Origin: Prosthecobacter algae | GTDB lineage: Bacteria > Verrucomicrobiota > Verrucomicrobiia > Verrucomicrobiales > Verrucomicrobiaceae | Direction: 5' to 3' | DNA: 64,000 bases | NCBI RefSeq assembly: GCF_039542385.1 | Contig: NZ_BAABIA010000006.1 | Span: forward strand, 107,169 to 171,168 | Part shown: piece after piece, positions 7,724-15,349 of the stretch | How positions within the stretch are numbered: the stretch's first letter is position 1 | Layout of the letters: each line of letters opens with the position of its first letter | Made by a program: the position numbers and the translations under genes | Notes under the pieces: model-generated | Database searches by the model: none | Told to the model about the DNA's origin: nothing | The model's input: only the letters and a program-made list of their open reading frames with translations

Positions 7724-9286
7724 TTAGGGCTGCTTGAAGAGGTAGTGTTCCAGGCTGTCCACCAGGGCCTGCCAGGAGGCGTCAATGACGTTCGTGGAGA
7801 CACCGACGGTGCCCCAGGTGCGGGTGCCGTCACTGCTGACGACGAGGACGCGGGTCTTGGCGGCGGTGCCGCTGCCGCTATCGATGATGCGGACCTTGTA
7901 GTCCTCCAAACGCACCTGAGCGATGGCGGGGAAGTGCGGCAGCAGGGCCTTGCGCAGGGCTTTGTCCAGCGCGTTCACGGGGCCGTCGCCTTCATCCACG
8001 GTGTATTCGTCGTTGCCGTTCACGTGGATCTTCACCGTGGCCTCGGTGGTCTCGGTGGAGGAACCGGAATGGTAACGATGGGTGGTGTGATACTCGATGA
8101 GATCAAAGCAGCGGGTCTGCTGGCCGAGCTGCTTGCGGATGAGGAGTTCAAAGCTGGCTTCAGCGGCTTCGAATTCGAAACCTTCGCTCTCCATGTGCTT
8201 GACTGTGGCGAGGATCTTCTGAACCTCGGGGCTGCCTTTGGTGAGGGCGACGCCCATGGCCTCGGCCTTCATGAGGACGTTCGACTGGCCGGACATGTCG
8301 GAGATGGTGATGACGCGCTCATTGCCGACGAGGGAGGGATCCACGTGCTCGTAGGTGCGGGCCAGCTTTTGCACGGCATGGACATGAAGGCCGCCTTTGT
8401 GCGTGAAGGCGGCGAGGCCGACGTATGGGGCGCGGATGTCGTGGGGGACGTTGGCCAGCTCATCCACAAAGAAGGCGAGGTCGCGGAGGCGGGTGAGGTC
8501 CAGCCCGAGGTCAAAGCCCATTTTCAACTGAAGGTTAGGCATGACGGTGATGAGGTTGCAGTTCCCCACACGTTCGCCGTAACCATTGATGGTGCCCTGG
8601 ACCTGATTGGCCCCGGCACGGACTGCGGCGAGCGCATTGGCGACACCGACGCCGCCGTCATTGTGCGTATGGATGCCCACGGGACCGCCGAGATGGGCGA
8701 TGACCTTGCGTGTGACTTCCTCCACCCACTCCGGCAGGGCGCCGCCATTGGTCTCACAAAGCACAACGAGGTCTGCGCCGGCATCCTTGGCGGCCTTGAC
8801 GGTCTTCAAGGAGTATTCGGGATCTTCACGGAAGCTGTCGAAGAAGTGTTCGGCATCGTAGAGCACCTCACGGCCATGCTTTTTCAAGTAGGCGACGGTG
8901 TCTGCGATCATGGCGAGGTTTTCTTCCAGGCTGACCTGGAAGACTTCGGTGACGTGGAGGGGCCAGGTCTTGCCGACGATGGTGACGGCAGGGGTCTGGG
9001 CATCGAGCAGCATCTGGACCTGGGCGTCGTCCTCGACCTTCACCTTGCCTCGGCGGGTCATTCCAAAGGCAGTGATCTTGGCGTTTTTCCAGGTGCGCTT
9101 GGCGGCCTCCTGGAAGAAGGCGGCGTCCTTGGGATTGGAGCCGGGCCAGCCGCCCTCAATGTAGTGGACGCCGAAGTCATCGAGCTTTTCAGCGACGCGG
9201 ATTTTATCGAGGGTGCTGAAGGAAATGCCGGTGCCCTGGGTGCCGTCGCGCAGGGTGGTATCGTAAATGGTCACTGGAACTGACAT
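7724..9286 (-). CDS. cimA: (R)-citramalate synthase
   Basis: A 520-residue enzyme of the HMGL-like/alpha-isopropylmalate synthase family, of the long citramalate synthase type. It condenses pyruvate and acetyl-CoA to citramalate for isoleucine synthesis. The N-terminal catalytic barrel opens with VTIYDTTLRDGTQG, and the metal-binding segment is HTHNDGGVGVANALAAVRAG (about residue 208-228). The C-terminal third (LDKALRKALLPHFPAI...) is the allosteric LeuA dimer domain. ATG 9286 is chosen because a TTG at 9307 would add only seven atypical residues. Together with ilvB and ilvN at 60541-63706, the window encodes parts of the threonine-independent isoleucine route. A structured upstream region is noted separately. 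Confidence 0.88.
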   Translation of the reverse strand: MSVPVTIYDTTLRDGTQGTGISFSTLDKIRVAEKLDDFGVHYIEGGWPGSNPKDAAFFQEAAKRTWKNAKITAFGMTRRGKVKVEDDAQVQMLLDAQTPAVTIVGKTWPLHVTEVFQVSLEENLAMIADTVAYLKKHGREVLYDAEHFFDSFREDPEYSLKTVKAAKDAGADLVVLCETNGGALPEWVEEVTRKVIAHLGGPVGIHTHNDGGVGVANALAAVRAGANQVQGTINGYGERVGNCNLITVMPNLQLKMGFDLGLDLTRLRDLAFFVDELANVPHDIRAPYVGLAAFTHKGGLHVHAVQKLARTYEHVDPSLVGNERVITISDMSGQSNVLMKAEAMGVALTKGSPEVQKILATVKHMESEGFEFEAAEASFELLIRKQLGQQTRCFDLIEYHTTHRYHSGSSTETTEATVKIHVNGNDEYTVDEGDGPVNALDKALRKALLPHFPAIAQVRLEDYKVRIIDSGSGTAAKTRVLVVSSDGTRTWGTVGVSTNVIDASWQALVDSLEHYLFKQP

Positions 9287-9576
9287 GGAAGGAGAGAGGG
9301 AGGTCAAAAAGAGGGTCTAAACAATGGGAAGCGATGGCAGGACATGGGAGTGAAGCGGAGGGCACAATCCCGATGAACGCGGGGGACACTTTTGCCGCTG
9401 GAGGCACCCCTTGGGTGCGGCGACAACAGGCCGTGACGGACTCCTGCGGCTGCGTTACGCGCAGAGGAGCCCGCTGATAATTCGAATCGCAAAGATGGCT
9501 GGTTGGGTGGCCATGAGGGTCGGCAAATTAACGCGGCGTGCCGGGTAGGCAAGCAGAGGTTTGAGGAAATGGGTGG
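9287..9576. promoter_or_regulatory. Upstream region of citramalate synthase with two hairpins
   Basis: No gene seen. On the leader side of the minus-strand citramalate synthase there are two stems. 9404-9418 has GCACCC / GGGTGC with a three-base loop. 9441-9469 has outer CTCCT / AGGAG enclosing CTGCG / CGCAG with a five-base loop. They lie about 120-185 bases upstream of the start. They might form part of a leader, but no known riboswitch consensus or leader peptide was recognised. Confidence 0.3.
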
Positions 9577-9927
9577 TTAGGCAGCCTTTTGCCGAGGGGC
9601 CCGTTTATGAAACAGCATGACAAGCAGGCCCAAGACCAGTGGCAGACACGGTATCCACAGGGCTTCCCAAAGCGGCCCCTGAGGGGTGGGATCGTTAGCA
9701 GCCGCAAAATCAAGATGGTAAATATGCGCGATAAAGAGGACCGGATACCACCCCGAAACAAAAGCTGCCAAGCCCAGCCAAGTGGAAATCCACCTTTGAG
9801 ACTTCAAGAACAAACGGATCAAGACAGCCAGCAATGCCGAGCCTGAAGCGAAACCAAAACAGATGAAATAAAGGGTAAAAAGCCCTTCAGGCATTTCGTC
9901 CAATGGACTGGCTGTGGCTAGCATCAT
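9577..9927 (-). CDS. Hypothetical membrane protein
   Basis: A 116-residue protein with about three hydrophobic segments (residues 16-38, 48-68 and 88-106) and a basic C-terminus. An ATG pair at 9927 and 9924 gives the start. No family recognised. The stop codon TAA lies within a copy of the GTTAGGC motif described under findings. It follows the Bax-inhibitor gene on the same strand, but a terminator separates the two. Confidence 0.55.
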   Translation of the reverse strand: MMLATASPLDEMPEGLFTLYFICFGFASGSALLAVLIRLFLKSQRWISTWLGLAAFVSGWYPVLFIAHIYHLDFAAANDPTPQGPLWEALWIPCLPLVLGLLVMLFHKRAPRQKAA

Positions 9928-9956
9928 CTTTGTTCCAGAATAAGAGAGGGTAAAAG

Positions 9957-9990
9957 AAAACCGCCATGTCCTAAAGGACGATGGCGGTTC
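9957..9990 (-). terminator. Intrinsic terminator after the Bax inhibitor-1 gene
   Basis: Stem AACCGCCAT / ATGGCGGTT (9959-9967 and 9981-9989) with an inner TCCTaaAGGA fold in the loop. Read on the minus strand it is followed by TTTTCTTTTA, a typical terminator tract. It lies 20 bases past the stop of the gene at 10009. Confidence 0.85.
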
Positions 9991-10008
9991 TGCAAAGGGG
10001 CGGTCAGA

Positions 10009-10743
10009 TCAATCCCGGCGGGCCAGTTTGGACAGCAGGCGGAGGATTTCCACGTAGAGCCAGACGAGGGTGACCAGGAGGCCGAAGGCGGCATACCACT
10101 CCATGTATTTCGGGGCACCGTGGGCGCAGCCGTTTTCGATGAAGTCGAAGTCCAGGACGAGGTTCAGCGCGGCGATGATAACCACAGCGATGCTGAAGCC
10201 GATGCCGATCATGCCGCTGCCATGAATGTAGGGGATCTGGATGCCGAACATGCCCAGCACGATGGTGACGAGGTAAACGAGGGCGATGCCGCCGGTGGCA
10301 GCGAAGATGCCGAGCTTGAAGTTTTCCGTGGCACGGATGAGACGCATGGAATAGGCGGCCAGCAGGGCGAGGAGGACGCCGCCGGTGAGCAGGATGGCCT
10401 GAAGGGCGATGCCGTGGAACTGCATCTCATAACGGGCGGAGAGACCGCCGAGGAAGAGGCCTTCGGCAAGGGCGTAAAGGCTGCCGGTGACGGGGGACCA
10501 GACGGGCTTGAAGCTGGTGATGAGGGCCAGGATAAAACCGGCGATAGCCCCACCAATGACCCAGGTCATGGCGGCGGCGGGATCGGTCATGGCCATGTTC
10601 CAGGTATAAATGGCCGTGGCGAAGGTGAGGAAGAGGAGGAAAGCCGTCTTGTTCACCGTGCCCTGGAGGGTCATCTGGCCGTGACCGGCGTGGGCGGGTG
10701 ACTGGAAGGTGGATTCGTTGAGCAGTGGGTTCGACGTGCGCAT
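10009..10743 (-). CDS. Bax inhibitor-1 / YccA family membrane protein
   Basis: A 244-residue protein with seven hydrophobic segments after a polar N-terminus of about 35 residues. The family signature is seen in the GVLLALLAAYSMRLIRATENFKLGIFAATGG region and in ALNLVLDFDFIE near residue 190, where paired acidic residues line the BI-1 pore. Members are thought to be pH-sensitive calcium leak channels or membrane stress modulators; the role in bacteria is not settled. The variant here is the longer type with an extended N-terminal tail carrying NPLLNESTF, common in PVC bacteria and Actinobacteria. Confidence 0.88.
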   Translation of the reverse strand: MRTSNPLLNESTFQSPAHAGHGQMTLQGTVNKTAFLLFLTFATAIYTWNMAMTDPAAAMTWVIGGAIAGFILALITSFKPVWSPVTGSLYALAEGLFLGGLSARYEMQFHGIALQAILLTGGVLLALLAAYSMRLIRATENFKLGIFAATGGIALVYLVTIVLGMFGIQIPYIHGSGMIGIGFSIAVVIIAALNLVLDFDFIENGCAHGAPKYMEWYAAFGLLVTLVWLYVEILRLLSKLARRD

Positions 10744-10903
10744 GGCAGGGAGATAACGTCTAGGGTTTCCTTTGACTAGCCTTTTTTTGCTGCGGGTTTG
10801 GCACGACTTGCCAGGAAAAAAGGTTGGTATCGGATAGGCGGAGGTGGGCGGCGGGCGGAGGAGGAGGATTGATTTAAAAAGCGGGGCTGGCTAGGGTGAC
10901 TGC

Positions 10904-11353
10904 ATGCCTGACTCCCCTGCCCGTTTCATCCAGATCAATGATGCTGCCCGCGAGACCAATCCCTGGACGAACAATGAATGGCTGTGCCGACCTGATCTGG
11001 TGGAGGCGGAGAAACTGCTGCTGGTGAGGGCGAACATGGCACCGATGCACTGCCACCCGTTTCACTGCCACCCGCACCGCGAAGAAATCATCTATGTGGT
11101 GCATGGGCGTGCGGAGCAGTGGGTGGGAGATGAATGCCGCATCCTGAGCGCAGGTGAAATGGCACACATCCCGCCAGGGGTGGTGCATGCGACCTACAAT
11201 CCGCATCAGGAGCCGCTGGTGTTTCTGGCGATCCTGTCTCCAGCGAAACTGCCGGATGAACTGGCGGCGGTGCAAGATCCGCAAGATGTCTCCGATCAAG
11301 CCCCCTGGGCCACACTGCGCCAGGGACGGCCTGAGTGCCAGACGCTGGCCTGA
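10904..11353 (+). CDS. Cupin domain protein
   Basis: A 149-residue protein with a single cupin beta-barrel. Motif 1 is HCHPHREEIIYVVHGRAE (about residues 54-71), with His and Glu metal ligands. Motif 2 is GEMAHIPPGVVHATYNPH (about 84-101), with the second His ligand. Small single-domain cupins bind metal ions and sugars or organic acids; the substrate here is unknown. It is a monocistronic gene facing the convergent LysM gene, with a shared-looking hairpin between them. Confidence 0.8.
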   Translation: MPDSPARFIQINDAARETNPWTNNEWLCRPDLVEAEKLLLVRANMAPMHCHPFHCHPHREEIIYVVHGRAEQWVGDECRILSAGEMAHIPPGVVHATYNPHQEPLVFLAILSPAKLPDELAAVQDPQDVSDQAPWATLRQGRPECQTLA

Positions 11354-11364
11354 GGACGATGACA

Positions 11365-11403
11365 GAAAAAAGCCGGGCTGCCTTTTTCAAGACCAGCCCG
11401 GCC
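11365..11403 (-). terminator. Terminator between the cupin and LysM genes
   Basis: Stem AGCCGGGCTG / CAGCCCGGC (11371-11380 and 11394-11402) with an A-run on its left flank (TTTTTT on the minus strand). It therefore ends minus-strand transcripts of the LysM gene. The loop contains a T-run, and the hairpin may also stop the convergent cupin transcript. Confidence 0.8.
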
Positions 11404-11420
11404 GCAGAAACCTGTGAGGA

Positions 11421-11912
11421 TCAGCGGGGGATCTTCAATGTCTTGCCAGCGCGGATCATGTCCGATTTCAGGCCGTTGGCGGCTTTGATCTTGGCGACGG
11501 TGGTGTTGTTCTTCCGGGCGATGGCGCCCAGGTTGTCACCCGCCTTGATGGTGTAGCTGGAGCTTCCGCCTTTGGACTTGCTGGCGGTGGTTTTCTTTTT
11601 CGAAGACACCTTTACCACAGGGGAAGGCTGGCGGCGGGAGACGCTGCCACCATGAGAGGCCTGCCAGCGAGCGACATCGTCGTCAGAGGCGGCCCGTTCG
11701 CCTTCGGCAGCCCAGGCGGTGACGTAGTTGCCGTTCGGGTCGAAGGGGTAGTCCTTCTTTTCCATGGCGTGCGGCGGAGTCTGCGGGGAGCCGGTCAGAT
11801 TGATGACGGGAAGCTTGCGCGGAAGACCGCGGGGCGCAGAGCTTCCGCAGGAGGCCATGAGCAGAGGCAGCACCACGGCACCAAGTATGGAAAAAACACG
11901 GAGGGGAGACAT
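11421..11912 (-). CDS. LysM-domain lipoprotein
   Basis: A 163-residue protein from ATG 11912. It has a lipoprotein signal with lipobox LMAS-C near residue 22. The middle is Ser/Lys-rich (KKKTTASKSKGGSS). The C-terminal LysM domain (about residues 116-160) has YTIKAGDNLGAIARKNNTTV and KAANGLKSDMIRAGKTLKIP. LysM binds peptidoglycan, so this is an envelope protein tethered by lipid and touching the cell wall. The gene upstream on the same strand (11968-12360) is another envelope protein. Confidence 0.85.
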   Translation of the reverse strand: MSPLRVFSILGAVVLPLLMASCGSSAPRGLPRKLPVINLTGSPQTPPHAMEKKDYPFDPNGNYVTAWAAEGERAASDDDVARWQASHGGSVSRRQPSPVVKVSSKKKTTASKSKGGSSSYTIKAGDNLGAIARKNNTTVAKIKAANGLKSDMIRAGKTLKIPR

Positions 11913-11967
11913 CGTGATGCAGAGTGGACGCAATGGGGCGGCCCCGCAACTGGGAGCCGTCGGGAGT

Positions 11968-12360
11968 TTACTCACCCGGGGTATGAAAACGACGTACCAG
12001 TTCCTTCACCCGAGGGACGTTTTGTTTATCGCGCTCCATGATGACGACACGTTCGTGGTAGGCCTTGGAGCCGGGCTTGGCCAGGGAATATACCCAGCGG
12101 GTGTCGTTATCGAGCCGCTCGGAGGGCTGCTTGCCCATGATCTGATAAACCTGGCGGCCATCCATGCCGGGCTGCAGGCGGTTGAAGTTCACCTCATTGT
12201 ATTCCATGGCATAACGGGTGCCGGAGACAAGAAAGTACTTGGTGGCATTCATCGAGTCCGTGCTGCTGTAGCCCATGCTGGAGGCATAATAGAGGTAAAT
12301 GGCCGCAGGGATGGCGAGCAGGAGGAGAGGGGTGAAGAAGTACCAGTTTTTCTTGAACAT
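11968..12360 (-). CDS. BamE/SmpA-like membrane-anchored protein
   Basis: A 130-residue protein from ATG 12360. The N-terminal segment FFTPLLLLAIPAAIYLYYA is a signal anchor without lipobox Cys. The mature part contains FNRLQPGMDGRQVYQIMGKQP (about residues 56-76), then a strand-rich RWVYSL segment. This is the pattern of the SmpA/OmlA (BamE) fold, where a GM...V...LG helix precedes two strands. A true BamE role is uncertain because the lipobox is missing. It lies 55 bases ahead of the LysM gene, probably cotranscribed. Confidence 0.6.
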   Translation of the reverse strand: MFKKNWYFFTPLLLLAIPAAIYLYYASSMGYSSTDSMNATKYFLVSGTRYAMEYNEVNFNRLQPGMDGRQVYQIMGKQPSERLDNDTRWVYSLAKPGSKAYHERVVIMERDKQNVPRVKELVRRFHTPGE

Positions 12361-12431
12361 GCGAGGGGTGGGGAAAGGCGGCGATGCTGGAGCAAAGGGC
12401 CACGGACGGCAAGACAAAAGCGAGAGATGGA

Positions 12432-13841
12432 TCAACGGGCGGGAAAAAGATGCTCGCCACGCTTGGCGGCCTGATGAGCTTCCTTCGTATCTTGCGGGAT
12501 GCCCGGATCGCCCTGTTCTGCCAGCCAGCGGTCCAGCTCGCCCGAGAGGCGGGCGCGTGTGGCGGCGTGCTGAGGATCAGCCGCGAGATTGGTCATTTCA
12601 TACGGATCGCTGGCTGTGTGGTAAAGTTGCTCCGCCGGGCGGGTGATGTAGCGTTTCACCAAAGCGTAGGTATCGGGATGGTCCGCGGCAAAGTTGACCC
12701 AGGTGGGCCAGTAGGGGTTGTTCAGCGCGCCATTGCCCTGGATACCCATGACATGTTTTTCGATGTAGATCTCATCGGGGGTCAGGTTCCGGATGTAGCG
12801 GTACTGGCCATCCGTGAGGGTGCGGATGGGGTAGGCCGGGCCTTCGGGGATGTTGTTATGCAGGCCATAGGCGAACTGGCGGTGGTCGGTCACTTCACCC
12901 CGAAGAACGGTGGCAAAGCTGCGGCCATCGAAGGCGGCAGCCGTCCCCTTCCCGCCTGCCACCTCCATGAGAGTGGGAGCCACATCTGCATACTGGACGA
13001 GGGCATCGGTACGTTTGCCTGCGGTGATCTTGCCAGGCCAGCGGGCGATAAGGGCCGTGTGCAGGCCGGTATCCCAATTGGTCCATTTGTTGCCGGGGAA
13101 CTGGGAGCCTTGCTCCGAGGAGAAAAGCACGAGTGTGTTTTCATCCTGGCCAGATTCTTTGAGCAACGCGAGGATCTCGCCCACCTGGCCATCCATGTAG
13201 GTGATCTCGGCGAGGTAGCGCCCGAAGTCCTCGCGGGTTTTGGGGGTATCGGCGATGTTGGGCGGGAGCTGGATTTTTTTGGGCGGATACTTCGTGGCAT
13301 CTCCCATGACCCAGGGCACATGCGGATCCACCAGGGCGATGACGAGGCAGAAAGGCTCGTCCGGCTTGCGCCCGATGAATTCGCGGGCCCCGGCGAGATC
13401 ATGTCCCTGGGTGGGATTGCGCACGCAGTTAGGATCAAAACCCGGCACGGATTCAAAAGGAAAGGAGGCCTCCGGCAGCACATGGGACTTGCCGGCCAAA
13501 CCGACACGGTAGCCCAAAGGAGCAAGGTGATGTGGCAGGCTGCGGGTGCCAGGGCGGCTGGCGCTGTGGTTCCAGGCGCAGCCATTGCGCATGGGATACT
13601 GGCCGGTGTACAGCTCTGCCCGGCAGGGCTGGCAGATGGCCTCGCTGACGTAGGCGCGATTGAAGGTGAGGCCCTGGGCGGCCAGGGTATCAATGTGGGG
13701 TGTCTTTGCATTCACACCGCCATACACAGGCAGGTCATTGTAGGTGCAGTCATCCGCCAGGATGATGAGGACATTTGGTCTGGCCTGGGCCGAGACAATG
13801 CCCGTGGCGAGAAGCAGGAGGAAAAGGGCGATGAATTTCAC
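12432..13841 (-). CDS. Secreted sulfatase (sulfatase 1)
   Basis: A 469-residue sulfatase of the alkaline phosphatase superfamily that hydrolyses sulfate esters, probably on polysaccharides. The signal peptide is residues 1-20. Metal-binding Asp pair at residues 30-31 (ILADDCTYND). The formylglycine site is CQPCR at residues 70-74, with Cys70 as the residue to be oxidised; the fourth position is a second Cys, which is unusual. GKSHV near residue 115 holds the active-site Lys and His. The start is GTG 13841, six bases after the upstream sulfatase stop. It is the last gene of a three-sulfatase run. Substrate unknown. Confidence 0.88.
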   Translation of the reverse strand: MKFIALFLLLLATGIVSAQARPNVLIILADDCTYNDLPVYGGVNAKTPHIDTLAAQGLTFNRAYVSEAICQPCRAELYTGQYPMRNGCAWNHSASRPGTRSLPHHLAPLGYRVGLAGKSHVLPEASFPFESVPGFDPNCVRNPTQGHDLAGAREFIGRKPDEPFCLVIALVDPHVPWVMGDATKYPPKKIQLPPNIADTPKTREDFGRYLAEITYMDGQVGEILALLKESGQDENTLVLFSSEQGSQFPGNKWTNWDTGLHTALIARWPGKITAGKRTDALVQYADVAPTLMEVAGGKGTAAAFDGRSFATVLRGEVTDHRQFAYGLHNNIPEGPAYPIRTLTDGQYRYIRNLTPDEIYIEKHVMGIQGNGALNNPYWPTWVNFAADHPDTYALVKRYITRPAEQLYHTASDPYEMTNLAADPQHAATRARLSGELDRWLAEQGDPGIPQDTKEAHQAAKRGEHLFPAR

Positions 13842-13847
13842 AGGTCT

Positions 13848-15347
13848 CTATTTCTTCTTTTGGTTAGGCTTGGCGAGGGCTTCCGGCTGGCGATCCAGCA
13901 GGGCGCGCAGTTCGGCCACCACCTGCGGCTGCGATGCGGCGAGGTTGCGGGTTTCCAGTGGATCTTCCTGGTAGTCGTAGAGCTCCAGATCGGCGGTGTC
14001 CGATGCGGCATCTGGTTTTTTCCATTCGACGAGGCGATAGCGCTCGGTGCGGATGGCACGGCCGATGACGGGCTTTCCCTCACGCTGGCGGGGAAAGGCG
14101 TGGGTGGCATGGCTGCGGATACGGCGGGCCGGATCGCGCAGCACGGGGACGAGGCTGGTGCCATCCAGAGGCTGAGGACCGGGGTGGGCAGGCAGCCCGG
14201 CGAGCTCCACCAAGGTAGGCAGCACGTCCACCGTCTCGGCGGGTTGACGAGTGGAGGAGCCTGGAGCAGCGATGCCCGGAGCGACGACAATGAGGGGGAT
14301 GCGGTTGGCCTGCTCGTAGTTGGTGTGTTTTGTCCACATGCCATGGTCGCCCAGATGCCAGCCGTGGTCGCCCCAGAGCACGATGATGGTTTGATCCGCA
14401 AGGCCCTGGGCATCCAGTTCATCCAGCACCCGACCCAGCTGGGCATCCATGAAGCTCACAGCGGCATAGTAACCATGAATGAGAGTGCGCTTCATTTCCG
14501 GGGTCAGCGGAGGGCTTTCGGGGATGGGGGTGTAGTTGTTCAGTTCCCCCAGGGTCTTGCCCGCATAGGAGGGTGCGCCGTCAGGGGGCGTGACACGTGT
14601 GGGCAGAGGGAAAGCGGCGCGGTCATGCATGTCCCAGTATTTTTTGGGTGCGGTGAATGGCAGGTGAGGTTTCACAAAACCCAGGGCTAGAAATAGGGGC
14701 TGATCCGGCTTCTCCTTCGCAGCACGCAGACGCCCGATGGCAGCATCGGCGATGCGACCATCGGCATAGGCATTGTCCGGCACGTTGCTGTTTTCCCAGG
14801 CGGCTCCGCGAGGAAGATCGCGAATTTTGCCGAGCTGCTGATTGGTGAAGTAGGCTTCTTCGCGGGTCAGCTTGCCATCCGCCGAATTGGCGGGGTTCAG
14901 GTATTCGATCACCTTTTCTTTGATCGGCGGAAGGCTCCAGGAGGCCTCGTCGTCGTGATTGCCATGGCCTGTGTGGAGGATCTTGCCGATGGCTTCGGTG
15001 CGCCAGCCGTGGGATTTGAAATACTGAGGCAGGGTGACTGCATCGGGCACGGCTAGGCGGAAGTTGTCTGTGAGGTTGTAAATGCCCAGGGAGGTGGAGC
15101 GTGAGCCTAACAACAGATTGTTTCTGGAGGGGGCGCAGACCGCCTGATTGCAATAAGCGAGGTCAAAGCGCATGCCGCGTGCGGCGAGGCGGTCGAGATT
15201 GGGTGTCCTGGCCAGAGGATCGCCATAACAGCCGATGGCGGGCTTGAGATCGTCCACACAAATCATCAGCACATGCGGGCGGGAAGGTGCGGCTGCAGCC
15301 AGCGGCAGTGTGACGGCGAGAAAGAGGAAGCTGAGGAAGGCGCGCAT
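13848..15347 (-). CDS. Secreted sulfatase, iduronate-2-sulfatase-like (sulfatase 2)
   Basis: A 499-residue sulfatase with a signal peptide of about 20 residues and metal Asp pair at residues 32-33. The formylglycine motif is CAPSR (Cys71), followed by NNLLLGSRSTSLGIYNL, a sequence typical of the iduronate-2-sulfatase branch. LWGDHGWHLGDHGMW near residue 325 is the conserved metal/substrate loop of that branch. The C-terminus ends in KPNQKKK. The start at 15347 lies two bases past the stop of the upstream sulfatase gene at 15350. Probable substrate: a sulfated uronic-acid-containing glycan, by branch only. Confidence 0.88.
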   Translation of the reverse strand: MRAFLSFLFLAVTLPLAAAAPSRPHVLMICVDDLKPAIGCYGDPLARTPNLDRLAARGMRFDLAYCNQAVCAPSRNNLLLGSRSTSLGIYNLTDNFRLAVPDAVTLPQYFKSHGWRTEAIGKILHTGHGNHDDEASWSLPPIKEKVIEYLNPANSADGKLTREEAYFTNQQLGKIRDLPRGAAWENSNVPDNAYADGRIADAAIGRLRAAKEKPDQPLFLALGFVKPHLPFTAPKKYWDMHDRAAFPLPTRVTPPDGAPSYAGKTLGELNNYTPIPESPPLTPEMKRTLIHGYYAAVSFMDAQLGRVLDELDAQGLADQTIIVLWGDHGWHLGDHGMWTKHTNYEQANRIPLIVVAPGIAAPGSSTRQPAETVDVLPTLVELAGLPAHPGPQPLDGTSLVPVLRDPARRIRSHATHAFPRQREGKPVIGRAIRTERYRLVEWKKPDAASDTADLELYDYQEDPLETRNLAASQPQVVAELRALLDRQPEALAKPNQKKK

Positions 15348-15349
15348 GA

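Noticed and set aside
7592..9283. A 563-codon open frame on the plus strand opposite the citramalate synthase gene
   Set aside because: It is a shadow frame of a well-supported enzyme gene in GC-rich DNA; its translation is Gly/Asp/His-rich low-complexity sequence without any domain.
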